DNA of 64,000 nucleotides from Yanshouia hominis (GTDB lineage Bacteria; Bacillota; Clostridia; Oscillospirales; Ruminococcaceae): positions 1-64,000 of the forward strand of contig JACRTB010000002.1 of assembly GCA_014385025.1 (NCBI GenBank). Reading direction: 5' to 3'. The notes beneath the pieces were generated by a model. The model saw nothing but the letters and a program-made list of their open reading frames with translations, was not told where the DNA came from and searched no databases. The translations under genes were made by a program, and so were the position numbers. Of the stretch, positions 1 through 8,430 are shown in pieces. How positions within the stretch are numbered: the first letter of the stretch is position 1; every line of letters starts with the position of its first letter.

Positions 1-1
1 C

Positions 2-109
2 GAGGTGCGCTTTCAGGTGGGGCTGGTGTTTCAATATCCCGAATATCAGCTGTTTGAGGAGACGGTCGAGGTTACAGTTTTGGGACTCCGCAGCTGTCCG
101 ACAAAATGA
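2..109 (+). pseudogene. EcfA2-type ECF transporter ATPase fragment, broken
   Basis: The window opens inside a reading frame whose first 22 codons read like the Q-loop region of the energy-coupling-factor ATPase EcfA2 (CbiO family), with the signature [16 protein letters not shown]. After about base 70 the family-typical continuation (KDI...FGP) is lost; the frame runs through unrelated sequence and stops at 107-109. That unrelated part is the antisense of the 3' end of the kinase gene at 72-1178. Seen: an abrupt loss of homology. Known: EcfA2 is about 280 residues and powers vitamin uptake with EcfA1, EcfT and S components such as RibU. Inferred: either a truncated remnant or a joining artefact at the contig edge. 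The 5' part of the gene is outside the window. Confidence 0.6.
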
Positions 110-1178
110 TATGCACCAGCGAAAAGCGGTCGCGCAGCAGGTCAAGGACCGGTTCGGGGCTTTTGAGCAGCAGCCTGCCGGGAGAAAGCAGGGGCAGTCC
201 AACCGCCACCGTCGTACCCTCCCCTTCCCGCGAGGTAATGGCGAAGGAGCCGCCGTGCTGGGAGATCACATGCCGCGCCACGGCAAGGCCCAGCCCGCTG
301 CCCGCATAGGGCATTCCATCGGGGTCATGAGAGAAGAAAGGCTCGCACACCCGGTCGAGCACCTCCCGGGGAATGCCGAGTCCGCGGTCGGAAATGGACA
401 GCCGCGCCTGATTCTCCCCTTTTTCTAGCAGGATTTCAATCCGGTTGCCCTCCCGCGTAAAGCGGCAGGAATTGGAGATCATATGCAGCAGAGCGCAGGA
501 AAGCCGCCGCTCGTCCGCGCGGATATAAACCGGTTCTTCCGGAAGGTTCAGCTCCATCGGAATCCCGATGGTTTGGGTCAGCATCCGGGCGGCCCCCCCC
601 AGCTGTGTAAGCAGCGCGCCGAGGTCAAGCATCTCGGGACAGAAGGGCCGGTTTCCCAGCGTATCCTGGAGGTAGGAGTTAAAATCCATCGAAAAGCGCA
701 GCATCTGGTAGCTGCTGCGGTTCATCTGCTCAATCAGCTCCGAAAGACGGCCGCCCGGTTCCGTTTCGGGCAGGCGCGCCATCGCAAACAGGCTGGTAAA
801 GATATTCGACAGGGGAGTATTGAGCTGATTTGTAATCGTCGCGGCAAGGAAATCGGCGGGCCGTCCGCCCGCGTCGCGCGGATCGTCCGTCAGACTCCCT
901 ATCGTCGCAAGATAGCCCTCCCCTTCCAGCGGAGCGAAGCAAAAGCCAATCCGGGTGATTCCGGCCAGCTCAATGGTGTGAGCGCCCTCCGCCGAGGACA
1001 CCTCGCTGAGCTGCGCCTCGGAAAAAAGCAGCAAAAGTCCGCCGGGGAGAGACAAAACCGGATAGCGGGAAACCGCCGCAGGATTCGCCCAGAGAATATT
1101 CATCTCCCGGTCGGCCGCCAGCGCCGGACTGGGCGAATCACGATAGAGCGCCTGAAGCGTCTCTAAAACTTTCTTCAT
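72..1178 (-). CDS. Soluble PAS-like/HATPase sensor kinase lacking the phospho-acceptor His
   Basis: A 368-residue protein with no membrane segment. Residues about 10-100 look like a PAS-type sensing domain. A DHp-like helix pair follows, and residues about 205-330 form a HATPase_c domain. The N-box (N236 in HMISNSCRF), the G1 box (SDRGLGIP, D264), an F-box (PFF) and the G2 box (GSGLGLAVA, 293-299) are all present, so ATP binding should be intact. The H-box reads [11 protein letters not shown]: the residue normally occupied by the phosphorylated His is Asn117. No response regulator is adjacent. The start is supported by GGGAGG upstream. It may therefore be a pseudokinase or scaffold, or may phosphorylate another residue. 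The C-terminal end abuts the broken EcfA fragment, so its last residues are less certain. Confidence 0.75.
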   Translation of the reverse strand: MKKVLETLQALYRDSPSPALAADREMNILWANPAAVSRYPVLSLPGGLLLLFSEAQLSEVSSAEGAHTIELAGITRIGFCFAPLEGEGYLATIGSLTDDPRDAGGRPADFLAATITNQLNTPLSNIFTSLFAMARLPETEPGGRLSELIEQMNRSSYQMLRFSMDFNSYLQDTLGNRPFCPEMLDLGALLTQLGGAARMLTQTIGIPMELNLPEEPVYIRADERRLSCALLHMISNSCRFTREGNRIEILLEKGENQARLSISDRGLGIPREVLDRVCEPFFSHDPDGMPYAGSGLGLAVARHVISQHGGSFAITSREGEGTTVAVGLPLLSPGRLLLKSPEPVLDLLRDRFSLVHIILSDSCGVPKL

Positions 1179-1343
1179 GTTGATCGTTCCTCCCTCTGCC
1201 GGGCATACGGTATCGCATCTTTCAAAATTTTATTCACGCCGTTTTTAATAGTATCATTCTTTCGGCCGAAAAACAACAAAATTCGACACGTTTCGATATT
1301 TTCCTTTTTTTGGAAAAATGTTTCGTGATCACGTGGAAATGAC

Positions 1344-1360
1344 TTCCGCGAAAAGCGGAA
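1344..1360. promoter_or_regulatory. Hairpin and palindrome in the kinase/gapA intergenic region
   Basis: The 296-base region between the divergent kinase and gapA genes holds a perfect palindrome CGTGATCACG at 1324-1333 and a hairpin TTCCGC-GAAAA-GCGGAA at 1344-1360, upstream of the gapA promoter. Either may be an operator or part of the kinase promoter region. I see no gene here. Confidence 0.35.
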
Positions 1361-1397
1361 TATTTTGTGCACCATTTATCAAAATAGATCGTCTCTA

Positions 1398-1426
1398 TTG
1401 TTATTTCCTTAAATTTGTGATATAAA
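1398..1426 (+). promoter_or_regulatory. Promoter of gapA
   Basis: TTGTTA at 1398-1403 and TATAAA at 1421-1426 with a 17-base spacer. The start codon lies about 50 bases downstream. Confidence 0.55.
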
Positions 1427-1459
1427 ATACGCGATCAGAGAAGGAAAGAAACACCTTGA

Positions 1460-2506
<1,047 letters not shown>

Positions 2507-2537
2507 GCTCTCCTCTTTTTCCCTCTTTTTCATATCC

Positions 2538-2579
2538 GGCAAGGCCCGTCAAAAGCTGCTGCTTTTGACGGGCCTTGCC
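2538..2579 (+). terminator. Terminator of gapA
   Basis: Perfect 18-base-pair stem (2538-2555 with 2562-2579) and a CTGCTG loop, followed by a pyrimidine-rich stretch rather than a pure T run. Confidence 0.7.
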
Positions 2580-2623
2580 GCTCTCCCCTTTTCCTCCTGA
2601 AAATATTTTAACGATTAAATGTT

Positions 2624-2642
2624 AAATTTACAATGTAAATTT
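2624..2642. promoter_or_regulatory. Palindrome upstream of the small RHH gene
   Basis: Perfect 9+1+9 inverted repeat AAATTTACA-A-TGTAAATTT in a very AT-rich stretch. It lies just upstream of a TATAAT box at 2672-2677 that probably serves the gene at 2713. Its position suggests an operator bound by the encoded ribbon-helix-helix protein. This is inference. Confidence 0.5.
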
Positions 2643-2712
2643 TTAATGTATTTTATCGCTTAATTTTAACATATAATACAAATGTGATTTCAAGGGAGGG
2701 GGAGGCCTGTTC

Positions 2713-2904
2713 ATGTCTTTTAAGATCAGGGACACAAAAAACAAAGCTAATGCTCGTTATAAAACAATCTACCTCTCACTTGATACTATTAAGAAGATTG
2801 ACACCATCGCCGCCGAAAACAACACCAGTTTTAACAACATCGTCGTCAGCATGATCGAGTACTGTCTGGAAGATGAAGTGAATAAAAATTCAGTCAAAGA
2901 ATGA
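2713..2904 (+). CDS. Small ribbon-helix-helix-like protein
   Basis: A 63-residue basic protein. The pattern RYKTIYLSLDTIKKID followed by an amphipathic helix (NTSFNNIVVSMIEYCLE) matches the ribbon-helix-helix fold of Arc/CopG-type repressors: one beta strand with alternating polar residues, then two helices. A strong ribosome site (GGGAGGGGGAGG) precedes the ATG. Base composition is clearly more AT-rich than the neighbouring genes, which suggests acquisition or a relaxed locus. No toxin or mobility gene follows, so an antitoxin role cannot be supported. The upstream palindrome suggests autoregulation. Confidence 0.6.
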   Translation: MSFKIRDTKNKANARYKTIYLSLDTIKKIDTIAAENNTSFNNIVVSMIEYCLEDEVNKNSVKE

Positions 2905-3160
2905 TTCCTCTGCTCACCCTTGAGCAAAACCATGCGCTGAACATGTGCTTCGCCCCGCCCCAAAAAGCATGATACCGGCTCGCCTCTTAAAGGGCATCGA
3001 ATTGTTTTTCTTATGCATCACACCCACTGTAGCTGCCAAAGCAGTCATTTTCTCCTCTAATTGACCTTCTTTGATTCTGAATATTTGTCATTTCGCCGCG
3101 CTCAATACTATAAGCTAAAGCTTTTTTCTGCCCACCAGCATAGCCGGTGGCTATTGTCGC
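2905..3160. other. Intergenic stretch without a supported gene
   Basis: No convincing coding signal in about 255 bases. On the minus strand a 44-codon frame starts after GAGGAG near 3050, but it has no recognisable family and its ribosome-site spacing is poor. The AT-rich character fades toward the repeat array that follows. Confidence 0.4.
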
Positions 3161-3167
3161 TAAAGCT

Positions 3168-3452
3168 ACAACTGCAAAAAATCCCGCGCGGTGCGCGGGC
3201 TTTTTCTGATTCGCAACCGCTTCGCCGCGTTTATCTCTGCCGGCGAACGCATCTCCATTGCGCATCAGCGCACCGGCGGAGGGCCCGGTTACAACTACAA
3301 AAAGGCCCGCGCGGTGTGCGGGCTTCTTCTGATTCGCAACCGCTTCGCCGCATTTATCTCTGCCGGCGAACGCATCTCCATTGCGCATCAGCGCACCGGC
3401 GGAGAGCCCGGTTACAACTACAAAGAGGCCCGCGCATCAGCGCGGGCCTCTT
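3168..3452 (-). repeat. Tandem 123-bp units carrying serial terminators behind nfnB
   Basis: Two nearly complete units (start-to-start distance 123 bases, measured at GATTCGCAACCGC in 3208 and 3331) and a third partial unit next to the nfnB stop. Each has a GC-rich hairpin: 3423-3452 (13-bp stem, loop ATCA), about 3302-3325 and about 3182-3206. Read on the minus strand, the two distal hairpins are followed by T runs, so transcription from nfnB meets three terminators in a row. The distal hairpin also has a T run on the plus strand and can serve the gene at 2713. The sequence between the hairpins (a CGCCGGCAGAGATAAA-type segment) is conserved between units. Confidence 0.8.
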
Positions 3453-3466
3453 CTGATACAGTGAGA

Positions 3467-4858
3467 TTACTTCGCCTTGTTCTGGATGTACTCGTCAATT
3501 GAAGCAGCGGCGGTCTTGCCGGCTCCCATCGCCAGAATCACGGTGGCCGCTCCGGTCACCGCGTCGCCGCCGGCATAAACACCCTCGCGGGTGGTGGCGG
3601 CATCCTCGGTGCAGACGAGGCAGCCCTTGCGGTTTACCTCGATGCCCGGAGTGGTGTTCTTGATCAACGGGTTGGGGCTGGTGCCGATCGACATGATGAC
3701 CGCATCCACCGGGATCTCGAAGTTGGAGCCCTTCTTCTCGATCGGGCGGCGGCGTCCGGAGGCATCCGGCTCGCCAAGCTCCATCTCGACGCACTCGATG
3801 GCTTTGACATGACCGTTTTCATCCCCATGGATGGCAACCGGATTGTTGAGCAGCTTGAAGATAATGCCCTCCTCCTGAGCGTGGTGGACCTCCTCCGCTC
3901 TCGCGGGAAGCTCCTCCATGCTGCGGCGGTAGACAATATAGACATTCTCCGCACCGAGACGCTTGGCGCAGCGGGCGGCATCCATCGCGACGTTGCCGCC
4001 GCCGACAACCGCAACCGAATTGCCGTGATAGATGGGGGTCATATACTCCTCATCATAGGCGTGCATCAGGTTGGTGCGGGTGAGGTACTCGTTGGCCGAA
4101 TAGACGCCGAGCAGGTTCTCACCCGGGATGTTCATAAAGCTGGGCAGGCCGGCGCCGGAGCCGATAAAGACGGCCTCGTAGCCCTCTTCAAAGACCTCGT
4201 CAACGGTGATGGTGCGTCCGACGATGTAATCGGTCTTGAGGTCAACGCCGAGCTTGATGAGGTTGTCAACCTCGGTCTTAACAATCGCCTTGGGCAGACG
4301 GAATTCAGGAATTCCGTAGCTGAGAACACCGCCCGCGACATGCAGAGCCTCGAAAACGGTGACCTCGTAGCCCTTGGCGGCAAGCTCGCCGGCGCAGGTC
4401 AGACCGGCAGGGCCGGAGCCGACCACCGCGACCCTGTGGCCGTTGGAAGCGGGCTTATCCCCGGAAGAAAATCCCTGCTCGCGGGCATAGTCGGCGACAA
4501 ACCGCTCGATGCGGCCGATGCCGACGCTCTCGCCCTTGATGCCGCGCACGCATTTCGACTCGCACTGGGTCTCCTGCGGGCAGACGCGGCCGCAGACGGC
4601 GGGCAGGCGGTTGGTCGAAAGGATGATCTGATAGGCTTCCTCAAATTTCTCCTCCGCGACCTTGGCGAGAAACTCAGGAATCCGCACGTTGACCGGGCAT
4701 CCGGACACGCAGGGCTTATGCTTGCAGTTGAGGCAGCGTTTGGCCTCTTCCACCGCCATCTCCTTGGTGTAGCCGATGGCGACTTCCTTGAAGTTTTTGT
4801 TGCGGATCTGCGGCTCCTGCTCGGGCATGGGGGTCTTGGTTGCAATCATATTAGCCAT
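3467..4858 (-). CDS. nfnB: NADP-dependent ferredoxin oxidoreductase large subunit NfnB (GltA-like)
   Basis: Large subunit of the cytoplasmic NADH-dependent reduced ferredoxin:NADP+ oxidoreductase, which couples NAD(H), NADP(H) and ferredoxin by flavin-based electron bifurcation. The N terminus has the cysteine cluster CLNCKHKPCVSGCP for [4Fe-4S] centres. An FAD-binding GSGPAGLTCAGELAAKGY and an NADPH-binding VVGGGNVAMDAARCAKRLG follow. At 463 residues it matches NfnB rather than being fused to a glutamate synthase large subunit. I chose the ATG at 4858, preceded by GGAGGAAAG. It overlaps the nfnA stop by 8 bases (ATGGCTAA), which indicates translational coupling. GltA-type annotations are possible, but the nfnA partner and the absence of a large gltB gene favour Nfn. 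Confidence 0.88.
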   Translation of the reverse strand: MANMIATKTPMPEQEPQIRNKNFKEVAIGYTKEMAVEEAKRCLNCKHKPCVSGCPVNVRIPEFLAKVAEEKFEEAYQIILSTNRLPAVCGRVCPQETQCESKCVRGIKGESVGIGRIERFVADYAREQGFSSGDKPASNGHRVAVVGSGPAGLTCAGELAAKGYEVTVFEALHVAGGVLSYGIPEFRLPKAIVKTEVDNLIKLGVDLKTDYIVGRTITVDEVFEEGYEAVFIGSGAGLPSFMNIPGENLLGVYSANEYLTRTNLMHAYDEEYMTPIYHGNSVAVVGGGNVAMDAARCAKRLGAENVYIVYRRSMEELPARAEEVHHAQEEGIIFKLLNNPVAIHGDENGHVKAIECVEMELGEPDASGRRRPIEKKGSNFEIPVDAVIMSIGTSPNPLIKNTTPGIEVNRKGCLVCTEDAATTREGVYAGGDAVTGAATVILAMGAGKTAAASIDEYIQNKAK

Positions 4859-5699
4859 TGTGCTTTCCTCCCAATCCGATGCGGCAGACATGCTCGTCCT
4901 TGGCCTTTTCTACCTCTTTGTAGAAGCTGTTGCGCTTCATCAGTCCGTCATAATCGACAAGGTGGCCGTCAAAGTCGGGGCCGTCGACGCAGGCGAACTT
5001 GGTCTCACCGCCGACGGTGACACGGCAGCCGCCGCACATGCCGGTTCCGTCAATCATGACGGGGTTGAGGCTGACGATGGTTTTGATGCCGTACTTTTTG
5101 GTGACGGCCGAGACAAACTTCATCATCGGAATCGGACCGATGGCGATCACGAGGTCATAGCCCTTGCCCTCGTTGATCAGCTTTTCAAGCTGGGTGGTGA
5201 CGAAGCCGGGGATTCCGTAGGTGCCGTCGTCGGTGGTGATATAGAGGTTGTCACAGGCGGCGGTAAACTCATCCTCAAGGATGACGATATCCTTCGACTT
5301 GAAGCCTGCAACCACGTCGACCGGAATTCCCATCTTGTGGAGGGTCTTGGCCTGCGGGTAGGCGATCGCACATCCGACGCCGCCGCCGACCACGCAAACC
5401 TTCTTGGCGCCCTCGTAATGGGTGGGCTGTCCGAGAGGTCCGACAAAATCGGCAAGGAAATCGCCCGCCTTCATCATCGAGAGCAGACGGGTGGTCGCAC
5501 CGGCAACCTGGAACATGATGGTGACCTCGCCAGTGGCGGGATCGGTATCCGCAACGGTCAGCGGGATTCTCTCGCCCTTGTCGTCCACACGCAGGATGAT
5601 GAACTGGCCCGCCTTGGCGCGCTTCGCAACATCGGGCGCCTCGACCTTCATCAGCGTGACGGTGCTGTTGAGGGCTCTGGTTTCGGTAATACGGTTCAC
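4851..5699 (-). CDS. nfnA: NADH-dependent ferredoxin:NADP+ oxidoreductase small subunit NfnA
   Basis: A 282-residue ferredoxin-NADP+ reductase-like flavoprotein. It has an FAD-binding beta barrel, an NAD-binding segment with GGGVGCAIAYPQAKTLHKMG, and a C-terminal cysteine motif (MCGGCRVTVGG...FACVDGP) that holds a [2Fe-2S] cluster. Family length and order (small subunit first, then large) match NfnAB of clostridia. The start is GTG after GGAGTGAGA. The pair lets the cell interconvert NADH, NADPH and reduced ferredoxin, and fits an anaerobic fermenter. A sulfide dehydrogenase/SudB-like label is the main alternative. Confidence 0.87.
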   Translation of the reverse strand: MNRITETRALNSTVTLMKVEAPDVAKRAKAGQFIILRVDDKGERIPLTVADTDPATGEVTIMFQVAGATTRLLSMMKAGDFLADFVGPLGQPTHYEGAKKVCVVGGGVGCAIAYPQAKTLHKMGIPVDVVAGFKSKDIVILEDEFTAACDNLYITTDDGTYGIPGFVTTQLEKLINEGKGYDLVIAIGPIPMMKFVSAVTKKYGIKTIVSLNPVMIDGTGMCGGCRVTVGGETKFACVDGPDFDGHLVDYDGLMKRNSFYKEVEKAKDEHVCRIGLGGKHNG

Positions 5700-5753
5700 A
5701 CTCTCACTCCATTCGATTCGATTGCTATTAGCGATGGTGGGCTAACAGTTTTT

Positions 5754-5782
5754 ATTATATCGCAATTGATTTCCATATGCAA
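5754..5782 (-). promoter_or_regulatory. Promoter of nfnAB
   Basis: On the minus strand: TTGCAT (5782-5777), 17-base spacer, TATAAT (5759-5754), about 55 bases before the nfnA start. Confidence 0.65.
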
Positions 5783-5899
5783 CAGTCCTGAAAACAGTTT
5801 TTCTGACAGATTTTTCAGTTTTAATGCAAACGGTTTATCAATAACGCACAAAATTTTGCAGCGGCGAAAGCCGCGTCTTCCACCGGTGGAAAAAGGAAC

Positions 5900-5926
5900 G
5901 GGAGCGTCCGCACAGCGGACGCTCCC
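5900..5926 (-). terminator. Terminator of the zinc-ribbon gene
   Basis: 12-bp stem GGGAGCGTCCGC/GCGGACGCTCCC with a 3-base loop, followed on the minus strand by CTTTTTCC. Confidence 0.8.
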
Positions 5927-5944
5927 GGATCATGTGAAGACTTC

Positions 5945-6229
5945 TTATCTTCTGTGGCTGAAGCAGTCGCTGCAGTAAACAGGACGGTCGCTTCTGGGCT
6001 GGAAAGGAACCTTGCAGGGCGCCCCGCACTCGGCGCAGACGGCGTCGAACATCTCACGAGGGGCTCTGCCATCGCCACGTCCGCTCGCATTCTTACGAGC
6101 GTCACGGCAAGCCTTGCAGCGCTGCGGCTCATTGGTGAAACCTTTTTCGGCATAAAAGGCCTGCTCATTGGCAGTGAAAACGAACTCCTGGCCGCAGTCT
6201 TTGCAAGTGATGATTTTGTCGTTGTACAT
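5945..6229 (-). CDS. Zinc-ribbon protein with two CxxC pairs per half
   Basis: A 94-residue basic protein. The N-terminal half has CKDCGQEFVFT...RCKACR, a predicted zinc ribbon with two CxxC knuckles. The C-terminal half repeats the theme with CAECGAPCKVPFQP...YCSDCF, like the CxxC-x-x-CC zinc-binding domain often fused to it in Clostridia. A flexible RNASGRGDGR-like linker separates the two. It probably binds nucleic acid or a protein partner; the function is unknown. It stands alone between its own promoter (6325-6353) and terminator, with an unusually long leader of about 90 bases. Confidence 0.75.
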   Translation of the reverse strand: MYNDKIITCKDCGQEFVFTANEQAFYAEKGFTNEPQRCKACRDARKNASGRGDGRAPREMFDAVCAECGAPCKVPFQPRSDRPVYCSDCFSHRR

Positions 6230-6324
6230 TTGATTACCTCTATTTCTTTAGATCGCTGTCCCATCACTTTTCTATGGAACATCTGGGTGATCAATGCTTC
6301 ACCGTATGTGAAACATTTGGATTA

Positions 6325-6353
6325 ACTATACACGGATTTTTCGATTTTGTCAA
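6325..6353 (-). promoter_or_regulatory. Promoter of the zinc-ribbon gene
   Basis: Minus strand TTGACA (6353-6348), 17-base spacer, TATAGT (6330-6325). Near consensus, suggesting strong housekeeping expression. Confidence 0.75.
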
Positions 6354-6427
6354 CAGAAATAGTCCCAATCTGTAACTTTCCAGTAATTTTAGATAATCCC
6401 TACAAATTATTCTCCCTAAATTTGGTC

Positions 6428-7693
6428 TTATTCATATCGCAATGCCTCAATTGGGTCAAGTTTTGCCGCTTTATTGGCAGGATAAAATCCGAAAAAGACG
6501 CCGATCGTCATCGAAAAGCTCACCGCGATTAAAACGATGCCTAATCCGGGCCACCCAGGCGCGCCGATCGCCACCGATCCCACCCGGCCGAGGGCTGTGC
6601 CCAATGCAACTCCAATGCTGCCGCCAATCAGGCAGATGATCATCGACTCCACGATGAACTGCGCCCGGATGGCGCTGTTTCTCGCCCCCAGCGCCTTGCG
6701 GGTGCCGATCTCGCGGGTTCGTTCGGTCACCGAGACCAGCATGATGTTCATGACCCCGATTCCGCCCACCAGCAGGGAAATGGCCGCGATGACGCTGATC
6801 GCAAGGCTCATCGTGCTCATCATTCCGGTCATGCTGCCAACCATGCTGTCCATATTTTCCGCCCACACCATGACGTAATCATTGTCGCGGTAAAAACGCC
6901 TGTTGAAGTAGTCCTCGCTTGCCTGCGCAAAAGCCTTGGTATCGACGCCGTCATTTGCCCGCACCTGAAAGCCGTAATGTCCGCCGCCCACATCGTCGTT
7001 GATCTGCTCGGCGGCGCCGATCGGAATAAAGATGTTGGTGGTGGTATCCCCGGTCATGTTGGCGGCAAAGCCGGTCACCTCGTAGCGGTAAACCCCCGAA
7101 ACCGTAAAGGTGTAGTCCCCCTGGTTGAGCTGTATTTTGATCTCACGGCCCAGCGCCTGCTGCGGCGCGATGCCGGGAAAGAGCTTTTCGACAAAACGGT
7201 CCGAAATAATCGCCACGAACTTCTCCCCGCCGACCTCGCGGCTGCTGAGGTCGTGTCCGGCGATCACAGGGATGTTCTGGATGCCCAGCGCGTTGGCGCT
7301 GACTCCCACCACATAACCCGAGGCCTCGTTGCGGCCATTGATCACCTGTCCGGTGCCGACGCTCTTGGTAACGGCCAGCGTTTTGATCTTGTCGGCAAAC
7401 GCCTCCTGATAGACCTCGATCATTTCGCCGGTGATCATGTCCGAATCCTCCCACGCGCGGGACCAGTTGGTATTGCCGTTTTCATCCGGCTTGTCGGTGA
7501 TGCGAATTTGAATGGAGTTGGCGCCGAGATCGGCCAGCAGGCTCGAGACGGAATGGGTCATCGCATTGCCCACCGTAACGATGGCGATAACCGATGCGAT
7601 GCCGATGATGATGCCGAGCATCGTGAGCATGGCGCGCATCTTATTGGCCCGCAGTCCGTTGACCGCGAGGCGGATATTTTCCAAAATGCTCAC
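6428..7693 (-). CDS. MacB-type ABC transporter permease (FtsX fold)
   Basis: A 421-residue membrane protein with the MacB/LolC topology: one N-terminal segment (about 20-42, LTMLGIIIGIASVIAIVTVG), a large extracytoplasmic domain, then three C-terminal segments (about 285-400). The motif VTERTREIGTRKALGA before the second-last segments is characteristic of FtsX-like permeases. GTG start; its first bases overlap the ATPase stop (GTGA). It works with the ATPase (7690-8430) and adaptor (8427-10064) as a tripartite-like exporter, mechanotransmission type. The substrate is unknown; peptides, antimicrobials or lipid-linked molecules are typical. Confidence 0.92.
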   Translation of the reverse strand: MSILENIRLAVNGLRANKMRAMLTMLGIIIGIASVIAIVTVGNAMTHSVSSLLADLGANSIQIRITDKPDENGNTNWSRAWEDSDMITGEMIEVYQEAFADKIKTLAVTKSVGTGQVINGRNEASGYVVGVSANALGIQNIPVIAGHDLSSREVGGEKFVAIISDRFVEKLFPGIAPQQALGREIKIQLNQGDYTFTVSGVYRYEVTGFAANMTGDTTTNIFIPIGAAEQINDDVGGGHYGFQVRANDGVDTKAFAQASEDYFNRRFYRDNDYVMVWAENMDSMVGSMTGMMSTMSLAISVIAAISLLVGGIGVMNIMLVSVTERTREIGTRKALGARNSAIRAQFIVESMIICLIGGSIGVALGTALGRVGSVAIGAPGWPGLGIVLIAVSFSMTIGVFFGFYPANKAAKLDPIEALRYE

Positions 7694-8430
7694 TTTGCGC
7701 CGCCTCCCTTCTCCTCCCGGATGATCCGGCCGTCGGCGATGGTCACGATCCGTTCGGTTTCCGCCGCCAGCTCCGGGTTGTGGGTAATCAGTACGATTGT
7801 CTTGTCCTGCTCTTCGTGAAGCCGGTGGAAGAGATCCATCACCAGGCGACCGGTCTGGGAATCGAGCGCCCCGGTCGGCTCGTCGGCCAGCAGGATGGCC
7901 GGATCGTTTGCCATCGCCCGGGCGATGGCGACACGCTGCTTCTGTCCGCCCGAAAGCTCGCTGGGCAGGTGGCGCCGGCGGTCGGTCATCCCCACCTGTT
8001 CAAGCAGTTCGGCGGCACGCGCGGCACGCCGCGCGCGGGGCACCCCCGCATAGAGCATCGGCAGCTCAACATTGGATTGGGCGGTGGTGCGGGCGATCAG
8101 GTTGAAGGTCTGGAAGACGAAGCCGATTTTGAGATTGCGGATTTCCGAGAGCATATCGTCGGGAACCTGAGCCATCGGCACCGAGTCGAGGAGATAGCTG
8201 CCCTCGGTGGGCCGGTCAAGCGCCCCGATGATGTTCATGAGGGTCGATTTCCCCGAACCGGACGCGCCGACGATCGAAATAAATTCCCCGCGGCGCACCA
8301 CTAGGTCGATGCCCCGCAGGATTTCCAGCTCGTTGGGCTGGCCGATGTAAAACCGCTTGACGATCCCCTTCATCTCGATAATGGGGGCGGCGGAGTACGC
8401 GGATGCTTCACGCTGTTCCATCCCGATCAC
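7690..8430 (-). CDS. MacB/LolD-type ABC transporter ATPase
   Basis: A 246-residue ATPase with Walker [11 protein letters not shown]-loop FVFQTFNLI, signature [16 protein letters not shown], Walker [13 protein letters not shown] and the H-loop His in LITHN. It drives the permease encoded immediately downstream. The longest start is a GTG at 8430 overlapping the adaptor stop by 4 bases; an ATG at 8421 is an alternative. All three genes overlap, so they form one translationally coupled operon. Confidence 0.93.
   Translation of the reverse strand: MIGMEQREASAYSAAPIIEMKGIVKRFYIGQPNELEILRGIDLVVRRGEFISIVGASGSGKSTLMNIIGALDRPTEGSYLLDSVPMAQVPDDMLSEIRNLKIGFVFQTFNLIARTTAQSNVELPMLYAGVPRARRAARAAELLEQVGMTDRRRHLPSELSGGQKQRVAIARAMANDPAILLADEPTGALDSQTGRLVMDLFHRLHEEQDKTIVLITHNPELAAETERIVTIADGRIIREEKGGGAK

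Noticed and set aside
3011-3388. 125-codon minus-strand frame across the 123-bp repeats
   Set aside because: Its repeated translation only mirrors the DNA repeat, it contains terminator hairpins, and no ribosome site precedes it.
3168-3452. Possible CRISPR array
   Set aside because: Units of 123 bp are adjacent with no unique spacers, and each holds a terminator. The same reasoning excludes the 124-, 102- and 58-bp arrays. No cas gene is present.
3467-4858. Glutamate synthase small subunit (GltD) as the main call
   Set aside because: No large subunit gene is near, and the adjacent 282-residue ferredoxin-NADP reductase-like partner, gene order and length fit NfnAB better.
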